Shown here piece by piece: positions 12,443 to 24,649 of a stretch of 64,000 nucleotides of DNA. The translations under genes and the position numbers were made by a program. Source of the stretch: Zhengitettix transpicula (lineage: Eukaryota > Arthropoda > Insecta > Orthoptera > Tetrigidae); assembly GCA_037074705.1 (NCBI GenBank), contig CM073593.1, positions 59,995,501-60,059,500 on the forward strand, given 5' to 3'. Position 1 is the stretch's first letter. Every line of letters begins with the position of its first letter. A model generated the notes under the pieces. That model was given only the letters and a program-made list of their open reading frames with translations, was not told where the DNA came from and made no database searches.

Positions 12443-12511
12443 GGACAGACGTTGAAAGAGTTGGTGGACAGACGTTGAAAGAGTTGGTGGACAGACGTTG
12501 AAACAGTTGGT
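12443..12511. repeat. 23-bp minisatellite, three units
   Basis: Three head-to-tail units of a 23-bp sequence containing GACGTTGAAAGAGTTGGT (12443-12465, 12466-12488, 12489-12511). The first two are identical and the third has one change. A degraded unit precedes them at about 12418-12441. The minus-strand frame crossing it is a by-product; 23 is not a multiple of three. Confidence 0.85.
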
Positions 12512-12999
12512 GACAGGATCCCGAAGGGTATAGCTGTATCCATATCCAAGTAGTGGTAAATGTGATCGTAAATTTTCACCTGCCCGTCAATTGTCTGTAC
12601 GAGGTCATCCGCCGAAAATTTGTGAAAACAATGAGACGCTCCAGTCAGCTGCAAGATCGAATAACGAAAAAACCGGGACCTCCAGCTACAGCGTGCAACA
12701 ACAGGAATATATACTTCGTATTTGGTGCGAGCAACTAATCTCTGTGACGTAAACCCACAGGTGCCTGTGATTAGAGTTTTCATGCACAAACAATTAATAA
12801 TATTAATAAAATTCATTTCAATTTTTAATATAATAAAATATAAATAAAAAATCCAGTCCAATAAAATAATTCATTACAGTATTGAATATCTTAGGTTGAT
12901 TGTAGATAATAAAAGTGGAAATATTTATTACTTAAAAATAGTTTCATAAAACTAACAAATTCTTGATTAGTTTGAAAGTGAACAGAGAAGAGAAGACGA

Positions 13000-13420
13000 A
13001 ACGCAGATTTTCCTGAGTTAATTTGAAAGGAGAAGCAAGCATGCATTTCCCGCGGAGAAGGAAGTCGCATCCCTTCGAGGAACAGAGACCCTCTAACTCG
13101 ACTTGCAGCAAATTGAAGGGCAGGTAGAAAGCTGGCTTCTTCTTCCCGTCGAATAAGTCGTATTTGATGCTAAGAGAGGCAAACTTCCAGACCTAATTGA
13201 AAGTTTCTGGTGTGGGAGAGAAGAGGTGGGGGGAAGGACACCGAGCCAATGGAGGCCACATTCAAATGAGAGGGGGCGTTTTCATTACGTGTCCTGGATA
13301 TATAGGCTGCTAAGGACCTAATTACAAGTAAGAGACTCCTTTGCAATCGGCCCGACGAGAGTTGTATTTGAAAGAGCTTCGTCTCGGTGGCTGCTTTAAG
13401 ACGACCTGAGTCCTAAAATT
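13000..13420 (+). promoter_or_regulatory. CG- and purine-rich island with CCAAT, GC-box and TATA motifs
   Basis: Within 58 bp there is CCAAT (13247-13251), GGGGGCG (13272-13278) and TATATA (13299-13304), in the order and spacing of a polymerase II promoter. The expected start would be near 13,329. No Initiator consensus or open reading frame follows, so this is only a candidate. Confidence 0.25.
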
Positions 13421-13424
13421 AACT

Positions 13425-14660
13425 CAAAATTACTTCAGTTCAAGAGTTTCCGCTAATATGAAGGCACTTACTTAACGTGAATTTTAAATTCGAAGCCAAT
13501 TGAAAACTGGAGAGTAATTCTGGAAAACCTAGTTTAAAGACAGAAGGTATCTCACGAATCTCTATTAATAATGTTATTCAAAATGAATGATAAAAAGTAA
13601 TGGTACTAAAACTATTTATAACTAACCTCACAATTTTACAGGTGTACGAGAACTAACTTCATAAAATGTAGTTTTCTACTAAACAATTTAAATATTCTTA
13701 CTAGGTGTAATATAATTTCAAAAATAAACCATTTAACAGTATTATCAGAATGAAAGGAAATTATAGTAAACAATCTGCAAGACAATACATCTGAAATATA
13801 AAACATTCCTGGATGATAAAACAAATTAAATATTTCATGAATAAAGCACAGCTAAATTTTTTAGAACAAAATAAATATTTAATACTTGTAATGTTTTGAA
13901 TGTTCATTATTCAAATTTATTTCCTTCTCATAAAATCTATACGGTAATTACAATACAACCTAATAAGATTAAAAAATAGGTAAAGCGTTTTCATTGCAGT
14001 ATTTTTGTTGGTTATAACTTTAAAATTTCCACTGTATTTGGATACAAAACACACGCTCACTTTGTTTTGCTTTTTAAGTGGAATACGGCCTCAGATTTGC
14101 AAATATTCTATCACACTAAGGCTATATGAACGTCTTGCGTCTATATTTATGTCTGTAGAAACATATTCTGGAATGTTTAGATGTGAACTTTATAAACTGT
14201 TTCCGATTTTCAGTACAATAAACACACCGGAAGCAATAAAGTAAATTAACTTCACATTTAAGACTTGGTCCACGACATAATAGCTTAAATGCAGATATAA
14301 GCAAATATTTTCAATGAGAGACAATATAACACTTCTTATATTTAATTAATCACAATTTATACCTGGTCATCGAGACAGAGTTATTTCTATTTAATCTCTT
14401 CGTTGTGATTGAGTCTTACTCCAAACTGAATCAAACAAAATTTCGTTAATTCATGTCGCATTATAAATGAAACTTGCTTAGTAAATTATTTCTATTCATC
14501 AATGCCTAGTATATGGATAGTATGGTATGAAATATTTATTTTGTAATTTTTCTGAAGTGAAGCAACCTTAATTTGGTTTTTATGATATTCAATCACAATA
14601 TTCAAAATAATTTTCGATTCTGAACGTCTGAAATTGAAATGATTTGTGTTATATATTTTT
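13425..14660. other. gene-free AT-rich stretch
   Basis: Short frames only; no recognised feature. Confidence 0.5.
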
Positions 14661-14664
14661 ATTA

Positions 14665-14935
14665 CAGTGAATAAGAAAGATAGCCAATACAGACAAAAAA
14701 GGGTAATATAAATACCACACTAAAATTTCATGAAGTTGTAAGAATATATTATTAAGAATTTTTAACAGAGTAATGATTTTCTTCATTGATGGCTGTAGAA
14801 AACATGTTATGAATGTAGAAGGAAATGTTGTGCAGGGGACTGCCAGTAGAAGCAATAATAATTCTAAAAGATAGTCCAGGTTTGTGTATTTTTATTTTTT
14901 TTATTTTGTCTGTATTGGCTAACTTTCTTATTCAT
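14665..14935. mobile_element. two Penelope-type terminal-repeat arms, head to head
   Basis: A minus-strand arm (14708 down to about 14665) reads GTGTGGTATTTATATTACCC, then TTTTTTGTCTGTATTGGC. A plus-strand arm (about 14880-14935) reads GTGTATTTTTATT...TTTTGTCTGTATTGGC. Both match the sequence downstream of the hammerhead cleavage site at 50.29 and 58.2 kb. The minus arm starts exactly at GTGTGG, the base after the predicted GUU cleavage site. The 170 bp between the arms has no ribozyme core. Confidence 0.6.
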
Positions 14936-15109
14936 TATTTTCCATCAGACGTAAATTTTTTCATTTTATTTTTATTACATTTATTAATGTATTTTAAATG
15001 TTACGAACAATTTTCTATCGGAAGTAAGATTTGGAACCAAGAATAAAACAGAAATATGACTGTAAAATACGAAAAAAGTAAAAATAGAAAACGACAATCC
15101 ACATTCCAA

Positions 15110-15560
15110 TGACGTCACCATTTTAGTTTAACTGAATCAGTTTTACAATTCGATGAATCAAGCACATTCAGTTTTCTATCCGTTCAACTCACAGTTTATA
15201 TTTCTGTTTCGGTCGTGGCGTCACGGCGATTTTCGTAACGTATTCACCAGCTTAGTCGCGACGTTTCCTGTGCAAGTAAAGAAGTAACGCTTAAAAAATT
15301 GGAAAAAAAATAATGAAGTGAATTTAATTGGCTGTGGAGCAGATAGGTGGGAACTACAAGAAGCTGTTAAGTGCGGCGTGTATTCTTTCGCGCCGTGGCC
15401 TACACTTGGCCTAATGAATGTAGATGGTCCCTGTCTGGCTCGGACTTTCGGTTTCTGTAAAGTCGGGCCAAGTTGTGGCCGTGCCAGCAAGGAGACTAAA
15501 TCCGCCCAGCGTTTGGCACAGGTCGTTTGCAAAGACAGAGGGCAAGGGCTAGCCGCTTAG
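15110..15560. promoter_or_regulatory. CG-richer island with consensus CRE
   Basis: A full palindromic CRE, TGACGTCA, lies at 15110-15117, followed by TCAGTT motifs at 15137 and 15168 (no DPE at the right distance). From 15318 to 15557 both strands are open, and the plus-strand 80-codon frame is Cys- and Gly-rich with no known domain. I read it as a regulatory or CpG-richer island rather than a gene. Confidence 0.25.
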
Positions 15561-16232
15561 CATTTCCAAGGGCGTCTTAAAACCACATTAAACACAACTT
15601 CTTCCTCCCTGCAACAGACAGTCACGTTTCGTGCCAGCTTACTTGGATATATATCCCACGGAAAGTTGCTACAACACTTTTCCTTCCTCAAACCACCTAT
15701 ATCCATCTCCATAAACGGTTTCTCGGGTATCAATATTCTTAACCAGTGATTACATTTCTGTAAAGCCATAAAATGAAAATTTGAATTTATAAACAAATAA
15801 TAGACGGTTATGACGCATAACATATAAAACTGAACAGGGTTAAATAAGCATTTACTACCTGTGAAAGTTATAATAAAACAATAATTCTGTCGACAAAGCT
15901 TTCTTCAGACATATTGGTTTCAGTAATACCAAATGGTTGACGAACTAAGGGGAGAATTCTCCGTATTTGGAGGACAAAACTGTGCTTATGACTGTTGATT
16001 TCGAAAAATTGTAAAATAACAATCGGATGTTGATTAAGCAGATTAATTATACCGGTTTAATATTTGCTCATAATTATTTATCACATAGGCCTATAATTAG
16101 AAGGTTACAAAAAAAAGCTTCTCATAAAATCCCTACTTTTAAAAATTAAAATAAATGTCCATGTTAAAACAGAATTTTTAGTATATTTAGTTTAATTCTA
16201 AAAACAAAATAATTTTAATTTTAATACGTATA

Positions 16233-16680
16233 CAGGGTCATTCTACAGTCAGTGGAAAAACTTTTAGGGCTGGTACTACTTACTAAAATATATATTTTTG
16301 TATAGGAATCAGTGGTCGGAAGTTTCGCGGACACAAAAGAAATATAAGACATTAAGAGAATAACATTGTTTATTTACATCGTCATCGCAAAGTTCTTCGT
16401 TCCAGAACTTTTACAATAAATGCTCCAAATTGTGTCCACAAACAGTAATACATGCTTGGTAGCGTCGAAGGAGAGCGATTTGGTGAACAATTCCAAAGAT
16501 GACAGGTACTTCGCGCACGCTTGCAGTCGCAGATGAATCAGATCACAGATGGCCAGGCACACCACTGCCCTCTACCAACAGCACTGTAATACTGTTGCTG
16601 GTCGCGATTTAGAGCATTTATTGTAAAAATTACCGGAAAGAAGCACTTTGCGATCTTGTTGTAAATAAAACAAAAAATTT
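16233..16680 (-). mobile_element. 3' fragment of a TA-flanked DNA transposon (transposase tail)
   Basis: The sequence TA|CAGGGTCATTCTACAGTCAG at about 16231 looks like the terminal inverted repeat of a TA-target element. Reading inward on the minus strand, about 35 codons end at a TAA (16413-16411) with VPVIFGIVHQIALLRRYQAC, then ITVCGHNLEHLL. The pattern R-R-x-x-x-C-(I/V)-x-x-x-G-x-x-x-E-H-L at the extreme C-terminus is common in insect IS630/Tc1-like transposases. Only the tail survives; the rest upstream is unrecognisable. Confidence 0.5.
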
Positions 16681-17424
16681 TTCTCATATCTCATATTTTA
16701 AGTTACGCGTCACATTCGATCATAAAAAAATGTATGTTTTAGTAAGCCTTACCATACCTCAAGGCTTTTCCCATGACAATAGAATCACCTTGTTTATATT
16801 TTTTTATTAGAAAGTGGAAATAATAATGGATAAATGCATTAAATGATTTACGGAATAATTGCGTTACGCTTTTTTATTCAAAGGCAAACGAATTATTTTT
16901 TCAACCTAATAATAGGTTCTGTCTAATAACCTGAGAGATCTTAACAAGTTATGCGTTCATTGTCTATCTGAACAGGGAGCCATTAGATACACTCTTATCT
17001 GTTAACTTTAATTTTAAATTTAAACAAGTCAGAAACTACAAGGAATTCTTATTTTCCTAGAAGAGCGTTCAGTGACCTACACTGCTGTCAGTCTGCCAAC
17101 ATGACGCATTCTAATTTTGAGGATACCTGTTGCTAGTTGGCTGCTTTTCCTTGTCTTGGCTTAGCTATTTTTTGGGAATAGGGAAGGGGACGACTTGGAA
17201 TTGCTATCTTAACATTTAGCTAAACGATTGGGGAAACCAATGGCAACTCTTATAGGGAGGAACACCAATACACGGCTTTGCGTATCAGGAATATAAATTC
17301 AAATATTACTGGTCGATTAGGAAGTGATAGAAAATAATAAAATGAGTCCGGTATAAAAAGCGTTCCCATTTCCTACTTCAAGGAAGAATTTTCATTCTGT
17401 CCTTGAGGAACAAATAAGGAAATA

Positions 17425-17480
17425 ACTTATGCCACGATACAACAAATCGACGTTTCGTTATCGATAAACGCCCCTGCTCT
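17425..17480 (-). ncRNA. hammerhead-like half motif
   Basis: The minus strand reads AACGAAACGTCGATTTGTTG, which has the GAAAC-GTC half of a Penelope-type hammerhead and the palindrome GTTATCGATAAC beside it. No CTGANGA precedes it at a usable distance, so this is a remnant, a different class, or chance. Confidence 0.2.
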
Positions 17481-17489
17481 GAAGATTTA

Positions 17490-18900
17490 TTGTCTTGTTT
17501 ACTAGAAACAATGATAGAACTTCACCCCGGTAGAGCGCATTATATTTGTAACTTTGGAGTAGCAATAAAATTCTATTAAATATTACAATATCTTTGTAAA
17601 ATTGTACGATAAATGTAACACGCTTAAGTTTGAATAAAGGTAGATGATGAAAAAAATTAGCCTTAGAGAAAAAATTATTGTAATCACATAAATAATTCAC
17701 TTCATAGGCCCAGATTACTTTAAATAATTTTCAATAGGAATGTAGCGTAGATACACATACAAAAGTGTATATAAATAATTATAATCATTATTAGAATGTA
17801 AATTACTAGATAGAGAGAAATCGTGGACTAGATGAGTTAAGATTGATGAGAATATATGAGAAATAGTACGATTCAAATAAAACCTTTTCAAACATAAAAT
17901 ATTTACTGAGCTAATTTCTTGAAATAGCGTTATAAACGAACTTTCTACAGTCAAACTTAAACTAAGTAAATATGAATTTAAATCGACGCGGATTAACGCC
18001 TTTTTATAACGCCGATAAACATAAGACTGGATATTTTTTACATTATTTTTTACAAGAGACGTTAATTTTTATTAATTTCGTGTAAATTATCCTAAAACAA
18101 TTAATAACTGAAATTACGTTAGTGTTTACAGTTACTTTTGATTGTTTGGTAAATATAATTAATCCGTGTTTGTATCAACAATGTGCAGATAATTACGCTG
18201 TTGAGGCTAAAATTGAAAATTTAAAGAACAAGGCAAGCTTCATTTTCTTCTTGAATATCAATTATCACTCAGGATATTCTCAAATAAAAGACTTGGTAAG
18301 AAAATTGAAGAAAATCTGGAAGTGCGGATTTGCTTCCGTCGAGATTTAGCATTTTCACTAAGACATAATTGAAGGAAATAGCCCCGGAGAACTACTATTA
18401 ACTAGAGAGAATATTTAAGATGTCTGATTAATGGAAAGGAGGGAAAGGTAAAATTAAAATGGCGAGAGGAGATTAAAATCTCCATCATGACCTACTACAA
18501 AAAATGTGTCAGTACTACATTCATTTTAGAAAAGATTAAGCAGTGAAAATCAAGTCTATTTATTTAAAAGTGATCAGGGCGTTTTGAAGCCGTGTTTTTA
18601 AATATTAAATTACCTGTGACTGCCCGTCGTTCAGAAGCCATTAACTATAAAAACTATTTTCAAATTCCTTTCAACCCGCACAGGAAAAGCTAATTTGATA
18701 TATATTTTATTTTATATATAACATTACGTTTTATTCCTTGCTAATTTGTTCCAGTAATTTTCTTGTTGCACCTAAGGGCTACGTAATACTTTTAACCGCA
18801 GTTTAGCGTCCACTTGAAATAACGGCTAATATGGCGGCTTCTGATTGGTGCATGCTTTGCCAGTGATGTGATTGACTTATCTCAATAGCGGTTCAGTAAT
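17490..18900. other. gene-free AT-rich stretch
   Basis: No recognised gene or repeat. Frames are short and AT-driven. Confidence 0.5.
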
Positions 18901-18908
18901 TTGTCGTA

Positions 18909-18921
18909 GGGGGGGGGGGGG
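18909..18921 (+). repeat. poly-G run
   Basis: Thirteen consecutive G in an otherwise AT-rich region; it can form G-quadruplex-like structure and is prone to length error. Confidence 0.9.
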
Positions 18922-19285
18922 AATGTTGCGATTTCCAGCTTAAACATTCTCCAACCTTGATTTGATGTTTATTAAACTATGCTGTACGTTCAGAGAGTAG
19001 GAATACAATTAATTTACTTTTTTAAAAATTCAGTCGTATTCAAGTTTATTCCATAGAATTCTTTAGAATTTTATTTACGTGAATAAAACATTTATTATAT
19101 ATTAAATAAAGAATTTGTATATATTACTGAAGTGTGCCAAATACCGTTTGGTTAGTAGAAGTACTAGAATATTGTTAGTTGTTTATATAACATTCATATT
19201 TGTAAATTATTTATCAGTATGACATTACTTAAACCACTGATAGCTACCAATTCACATAATTAGATCTCGCTCTCTCTTACGTTGT

Positions 19286-19843
19286 TTGGAATGTTTTAAT
19301 TTACTAAGGAGTTTGTCTGCTGGTTTATTTGAGAACAAACATATTGATAATCCCGGGAGATTAACGGAAGAATTAATTTTTATTGGACAACCATTCGCGG
19401 AAATGTTTCTCCGAAACGCATTCGTAATTTGGCAAGTGGACGATATTGAGCGGGGAATTAACTTCTGCAGAGTCATTATACGCGGTTGTGGGATAAAATA
19501 TGAGCCGGGGAATATATTGCCGCTTTGCGTACGTAAGGCCCAGTGTTGGGTGGGCGGGAAAAAAGAGCTGATTGGCCGCAGACACAAAGTACTGCCAAAA
19601 GCGGCCTCGATCTTCCTGCCAATTTGTGTTCTCATCTGTGAGGTAATGAAGGGAGGATGTGCTACTTTGTTCACTTTCATGGAGGTCGGATACAAGCGCA
19701 TAAATTCACCTGCTTGCAGAGAACTACTTTTGTTTCGTGAATCGCGCATAACAGCTTCCGAGAATATCAATAATATCGTACTTTATATTGGAAAATCTAA
19801 AGATCATTTAAAATACATTAACTTAAACTCAGGAAATTTTTAG
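19286..19843 (+). other. long open frame of unknown meaning
   Basis: The longest open frame of the window (185 codons) in a CG-richer island; the opposite strand is also open for 172 codons. The translation has no signal peptide, domain or motif I recognise, and no splice signal stands out at its ends. Fewer stop codons are expected in a CG-richer patch, so openness alone is weak evidence. It could be a conserved non-coding element, an old transposon piece or a real small gene. Confidence 0.15.
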
Positions 19844-20139
19844 AGCTATATGCACTCCTTCTATAAATCTATAATGTTTTAAAGAAAAGATGTAAAGGAA
19901 AATACATACCACAAATACAAAATCTAATTAAATGAGGAAAATTAAATAAAAATTACTTTATTTTGGCACTAATATTAAAAAATACCCATTTTTAGAGCAG
20001 GCTAACAGGACGAATTGTTTTTAATTGCATAGGATGAAAACATCTGAAACATCCATTGTTATGGTCGGTAATGACTAAAGTGTTGGGTTAAAAGTCGGCT
20101 TAAAATAACATGGAATATTAAAAATAAGCCTAGATCATA

Positions 20140-20320
20140 TTTTTATTAATTCGATAAAGAATTAGATAATTAACAGACGACATTAAGTGGTATAATAAAT
20201 ATCACACAACGTTTTGCATTCCTTGTTGCATTCGTCAGGTGATTAACGACACTGTTGTGTGGTATTTATTCCATTACTTAATTTTGCCTGGTTATTTATT
20301 ATTTCTTTATCGAGTTAGAC
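20140..20320 (-). mobile_element. head-to-head Penelope-type arms around one hammerhead
   Basis: The minus-strand hammerhead is at 20211-20241: CAC-CTGACGA, stem GCA/TGC with loop ACAAGGA, then AAAAC-GTT-GTGTG; the G of GAAAC is lost. Its downstream arm runs to about 20140 (CTGTTAATTATC...TTTATCG). A plus-strand arm starts at GTTGTGTGGTATTTATT (about 20254) and runs to about 20320 with the same order of sequence (TTAATTTTGCCTG...TTTATCGAGTT). The result is a roughly 170-bp imperfect palindrome. Confidence 0.6.
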
Positions 20321-21029
20321 TACATACAACACAGATATTCTTATATTATTACTTTTTGTGTGTTAACAGATAATTAGAAGGTTTTTTTTGTTATTTCTTA
20401 TAACACTAGGCTTTGGTAATTCCTGGAAAGCCAATGATATTTCACGAGACGGAAAATGGATGTTGTTCAAGGAGCTGTCTGCTCCACGAAGGTCTACGCG
20501 GCTTACATTGTATGTCAAACGACGAAAGAATCTAGAGGTTCTTTTCCAGATAGTTCAAAGGATGAATTATGAAGGTAAATCCAATGGTCTGACAGTAGAA
20601 ATCAAACTGTTCTTCTGTATAATCAGAGGAAAATATCAGAGTTACAACATAAGATCCGAAGAGGCTGTTCTAGGAATAAACAAACTCATGCGAGTAAATC
20701 TGATGCAATTTTTTAAAAAAATAATGGAAAATCAGAAAAAATTATTCATTACAATTGTGTGTAAAAAATAGTTACTTTCAAAATTAGAATATTGCGGAGG
20801 ATTTTTGGTTAATAAGTATGATTGATAGTAATTCCATAAACTACGTCCTCAGACCGTTCAAAGTTAAACAGATATTTTATCTCTGTAATTTAATGTAGTC
20901 CTCTCTTACGTGAATCCAAGAAGCCTCAGAAGATTCTCCATAAAATATTTCAATATTATTACAATACAAAAGTTATATCTCCCATTACATAGGAGATCTC
21001 CACATCTTTGTATTAGTCTCAGGTTCCAC

Positions 21030-21445
21030 GCCACTTAATTTGCTTTCCGTGATTTGTGCGGTTTGGAGTCACGTTCGCTGCTGAAGTTGTCGCTCTGGTA
21101 AGCCGCCAGCAACGGCCCGACGGCGCCTCTGTAACCCGGGCCACGTCCTGTCGGCTGCTGTTGCCATTTTTATGCAAATATCCGCGCAAGGGAGAGAGAT
21201 TCGCCACACGTGACGTCGTGGCGGGAGAGTGAAATGTCAGCAGCCGAGGAAATGTCGCCAACACAGCCGGGGAAAACAGGAGGGCGTGGGCCAATAAGAC
21301 CCCCATCAGGGACCCCGACTCAAACCGGAACGGATCACAACAAACTCAACGGTCACAATCGCGAGGGGTTGCTTTCCACTTTTGTTGCAAATGAGGCCGC
21401 TCGGTCGAGTTCGTATGATAATGTAGCCCTGGTGCACCTCACACT
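21030..21445. promoter_or_regulatory. CpG-rich island with octamer, E-box/CRE and CCAAT motifs
   Basis: One of the clearest CG-rich patches. It contains ATGCAAAT (21172-21179), the POU-factor octamer; CACGTG (21207-21212) overlapping TGACGTCG (21211-21218); and GGCCAATAAG around 21291. Both strands are open for 80-95 codons without a known domain. The minus frame begins MGVLLAHALLFSP, signal-like but unsupported. A promoter or enhancer is the simplest reading. Confidence 0.35.
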
Positions 21446-21459
21446 ACAGATCTGAAAAG

Positions 21460-24230
21460 CCCCATAACATACATCGGACTTGATGTCATCGGATCAAATG
21501 TAATCAGAAACAACTAAACCTCCATTTCTGTTCAATGTTTCACGATCTATATTGGAGGAAGAGTGTCCACGTGTTTCATTTCTTGTGTTAGGCTCTATAA
21601 ATATTTAAATTAAACTAAGTTCTTTCCTATACCACAGTTCTCATTACGTTCGAATATGGTGAGCTATTTTTCCCATATTTCAAAAGGAATTACTTAGGGT
21701 TTGCAACAATAATCTTTCTTTAATTTTTCCTAAGCTTTATTTTGCATTTTTCTAAATTATTTCACTTCTAATGCTTTTACCTCGCTTTAAAATCACATCT
21801 GCCATCATAAGTTTTATTATCTGCCTACGTCGATATGAAATCCCTTTGTCACTGATTTAAATTTAGAAAATTTTATGACAGACATACGTATAAGGATTAT
21901 TGTTTCAGAGATTTATAGAAGTGGAAATGTAATTTTTTTTCTAAAAATTTGTTATATTATTTATCCCACATGACTAATTTCCTAGAAGTTCCGCTGATTT
22001 AATCAAAGAGAATTTTATATAGCAATTTGAATGTGACACGGGTATTTGGAATTGTAGGATTAAAATTACAGTGCAAATGTAATAAACGATCATAGGTCAT
22101 CGGAATATTTTAACGGTTCATGCATTAAATTTTATTTTTTAATAGTATTCGAGTTCTGTGAGCGAGTAATTTTGGGCCGCAGAACTGCTGCGGGAAGGTG
22201 AAAGACATCGTAATGTGCGAATCGGCAAATAGGATTAACGAAACCACTTGAGTCCTGGCAGGTTCCACTCCAGGGATACAAATTCGTATAGAAGGCAGAG
22301 AAATTATCAGCTGAAACTTCTGGAAGCGTGTAAAATCCAAAATTGAATGAATTATTGGATAGACAAAATGGAAGTTTTTAATCATAGAATAAATAAATAG
22401 TTGTTTGTATGTTGACGATTGATAGTTATGGTGGTGGTGATAAATAAACAGTAAAATATTGTAGATAAAGATGAACAATTTTTGTTCCTTATTTAGTTTG
22501 ATGTGTTCATTCTCGACAAGGTAATTTGATGTTAGGCGATTGACTTTATACCTTAAACTAAGTATTACTTCAATATAATTTTATGCATACCTTAGTTTCA
22601 CCAGTATTCAGATACGTTACTAACTGTTCGAAACTTCAACTCGTAGATTACCTGGAATTATAGCTTATCCGTGATTGATAGCGAGAATGAACGATCTTTG
22701 ATAAGGATGAAAAATATTTGATTTACTTGAAGAAGGAAGGAAAAGGTTAGTAGAAGGCCCAAATTACGAAATGTAATGTCAGGAACGTGCACAAATAAAT
22801 GCTTTGCATTATTACTTTCTAGTGAAATAAACCCTGATTTTTATATTATTTTTTAATGTTAACTCATTACTTTGCTTTTATAAGAACTGTCAACAACCAC
22901 ATTTATACAAATATTTTGTTCTATTGCTAATATCCTAAAAAAAAAACTCGGGTCCGATTATTTTCCAACGTTCAAGCTTTAATAGCTTCATTTTATTACT
23001 CCCCGGCAATTTTGTTATTAGTTCACATCCCCGGGGGCTAATCACAGTCAGTACATATGAATTTACACCGAAACGAGGTACTTAAAATTAGTTTCATCGT
23101 AGTGTGATAAACTGTTCGCGGCGATCCACACTTGTCGTTTCCATCACCGTTTGTTTATGTTCTAATAAAAAGTTTCGCCGTATGGAAATTGTTTTCATAA
23201 CATAGTATCAGCGAGTCCTGCGTTGATATGGACGATATCAGGAACCAACCGCACTATCTGGAGGCAGTCGCATGGAGAGTCACGCCAATAAATAACGGAA
23301 TAAACGATAAAAGCGAACATTTTGATTTTTATACAAGACGACGATAAGAGTGGACGGACGTTGAAATGCACAGTCGAATCAACTTTCAGATCGTTTGCTA
23401 GGGTTCGGCTGAACTACTGCAAAAATAATATATAAATGATAAGAAAAATTGATTACACATGAAAGAATATTTATGATGCAGATAAGACTTCTATATCTAT
23501 ATAGTTTTGTTATTCATCCATTATCTATAACTTAGCAGTTACACTGTCACTCTGAAAATTCTGCCTGGAACACTGAACAATACATAAGTCGGAAATTTTT
23601 GAAACAGTTCCGAAAAAATTGGAAAAAGAAACTAATGCGTGAATGCCTACGGGATTTCAACAAGATAATTTTGTTGTAACTCATAATTGTAACGGGTTCA
23701 TTGATAGTGTTCTTATAACCTTTAACTCCTGAAATATTTTCTCCCAAGGTGTGAGGTAAAACTGACTGTTAAATATAAATGGAAATATATTTCCATCTGC
23801 AATAAATTTAATTTTAGTACAAATATTTAAAAAATATATTGTTTATGAATGTGAGTGACAGACACGGAATTAGAATAAAATGAATTCAAACAATTTTACT
23901 GCATCTGAATTTCAATGCTAAAAATACTGTGTTTGCTTCGAGGGACACGAGTTTTTTTTATTATTACAGATAACTCGCCCGTTGTAAACCAGCTGGAAAA
24001 TCAAGCGTAATCATCGCTTAATATAATTTAAAATGTAAATCGTGGAGGCGTATTGATATTAATATTCTTAACCATAAGTATGGTAAAGTCAAAGACAGTA
24101 CTGACAGAACAAACTTAAAAATCAGATAAATATCCATTATGTTAACAAATATGCAGGTATAACAAAAAAAATTAGTAAATAGGTCAGATGGTAAATATTT
24201 AATGCACTCGCACGTGAATCTTCCCAGACA
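21460..24230. other. gene-free AT-rich stretch
   Basis: No gene or named repeat. Isolated CG-richer spots around 23.1-23.3 kb hold no recognisable motif. Confidence 0.5.
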
Positions 24231-24235
24231 GATCT

Positions 24236-24640
24236 AAAGGAGGCTACCTTTTATATGTAGAGGGGTCTCAGAACTTGGGCATACGGTAAGAGGTGTCCGC
24301 TATTCCTATTGGAATAGTCGGCCAGCTGCTTCCTAAACTGGTCAAGGCACGGCGAGGGAAAAGCTGCGACCCCGCAGCAAACCCCTCTCGCGCCATTGGA
24401 AGGGCGTGGGACAAGTACCAAATGCCTGACCTACTTAATGCAGGTTTCTAGGGTTTGTCCTGCATTACTTTTAGGCGAATGCCCAGTAGGATCCTTAAAC
24501 TGTAGCCCTGGGACCCTAGTGAACCCTTGGCTACCTTCCTCTACCCTTCCGCATCCCTCCTTTCTAATCCCTTCCTATGCTATTAAAGGGGAGTTGCCAC
24601 CATGTGGATTACCCTCATGTAGTCTGTTACCCTTAAAAAA
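24236..24640 (+). mobile_element. poly(A) retroposon, copy B
   Basis: A plus-strand member of the family of copy A, ending in TGTTACCCTTAAAAAA (tail 24634-24640). The two 5' hairpins are missing and part of the 5' region is deleted. The central block (CTATTGGAATAGTCGGCCAG and following) aligns well with the other copies. Confidence 0.72.
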
Positions 24641-24649
24641 TATTTTATG

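Noticed and set aside
12373..12861. 162-codon minus-strand frame
   Set aside because: It runs over the 23-bp minisatellite and AT-rich sequence; no domain and repeat unit not a multiple of three.
20388..20771. 127-codon frame next to the 20.2-kb Penelope arms
   Set aside because: No reverse-transcriptase or nuclease motif; adjacency alone does not make it part of the element.
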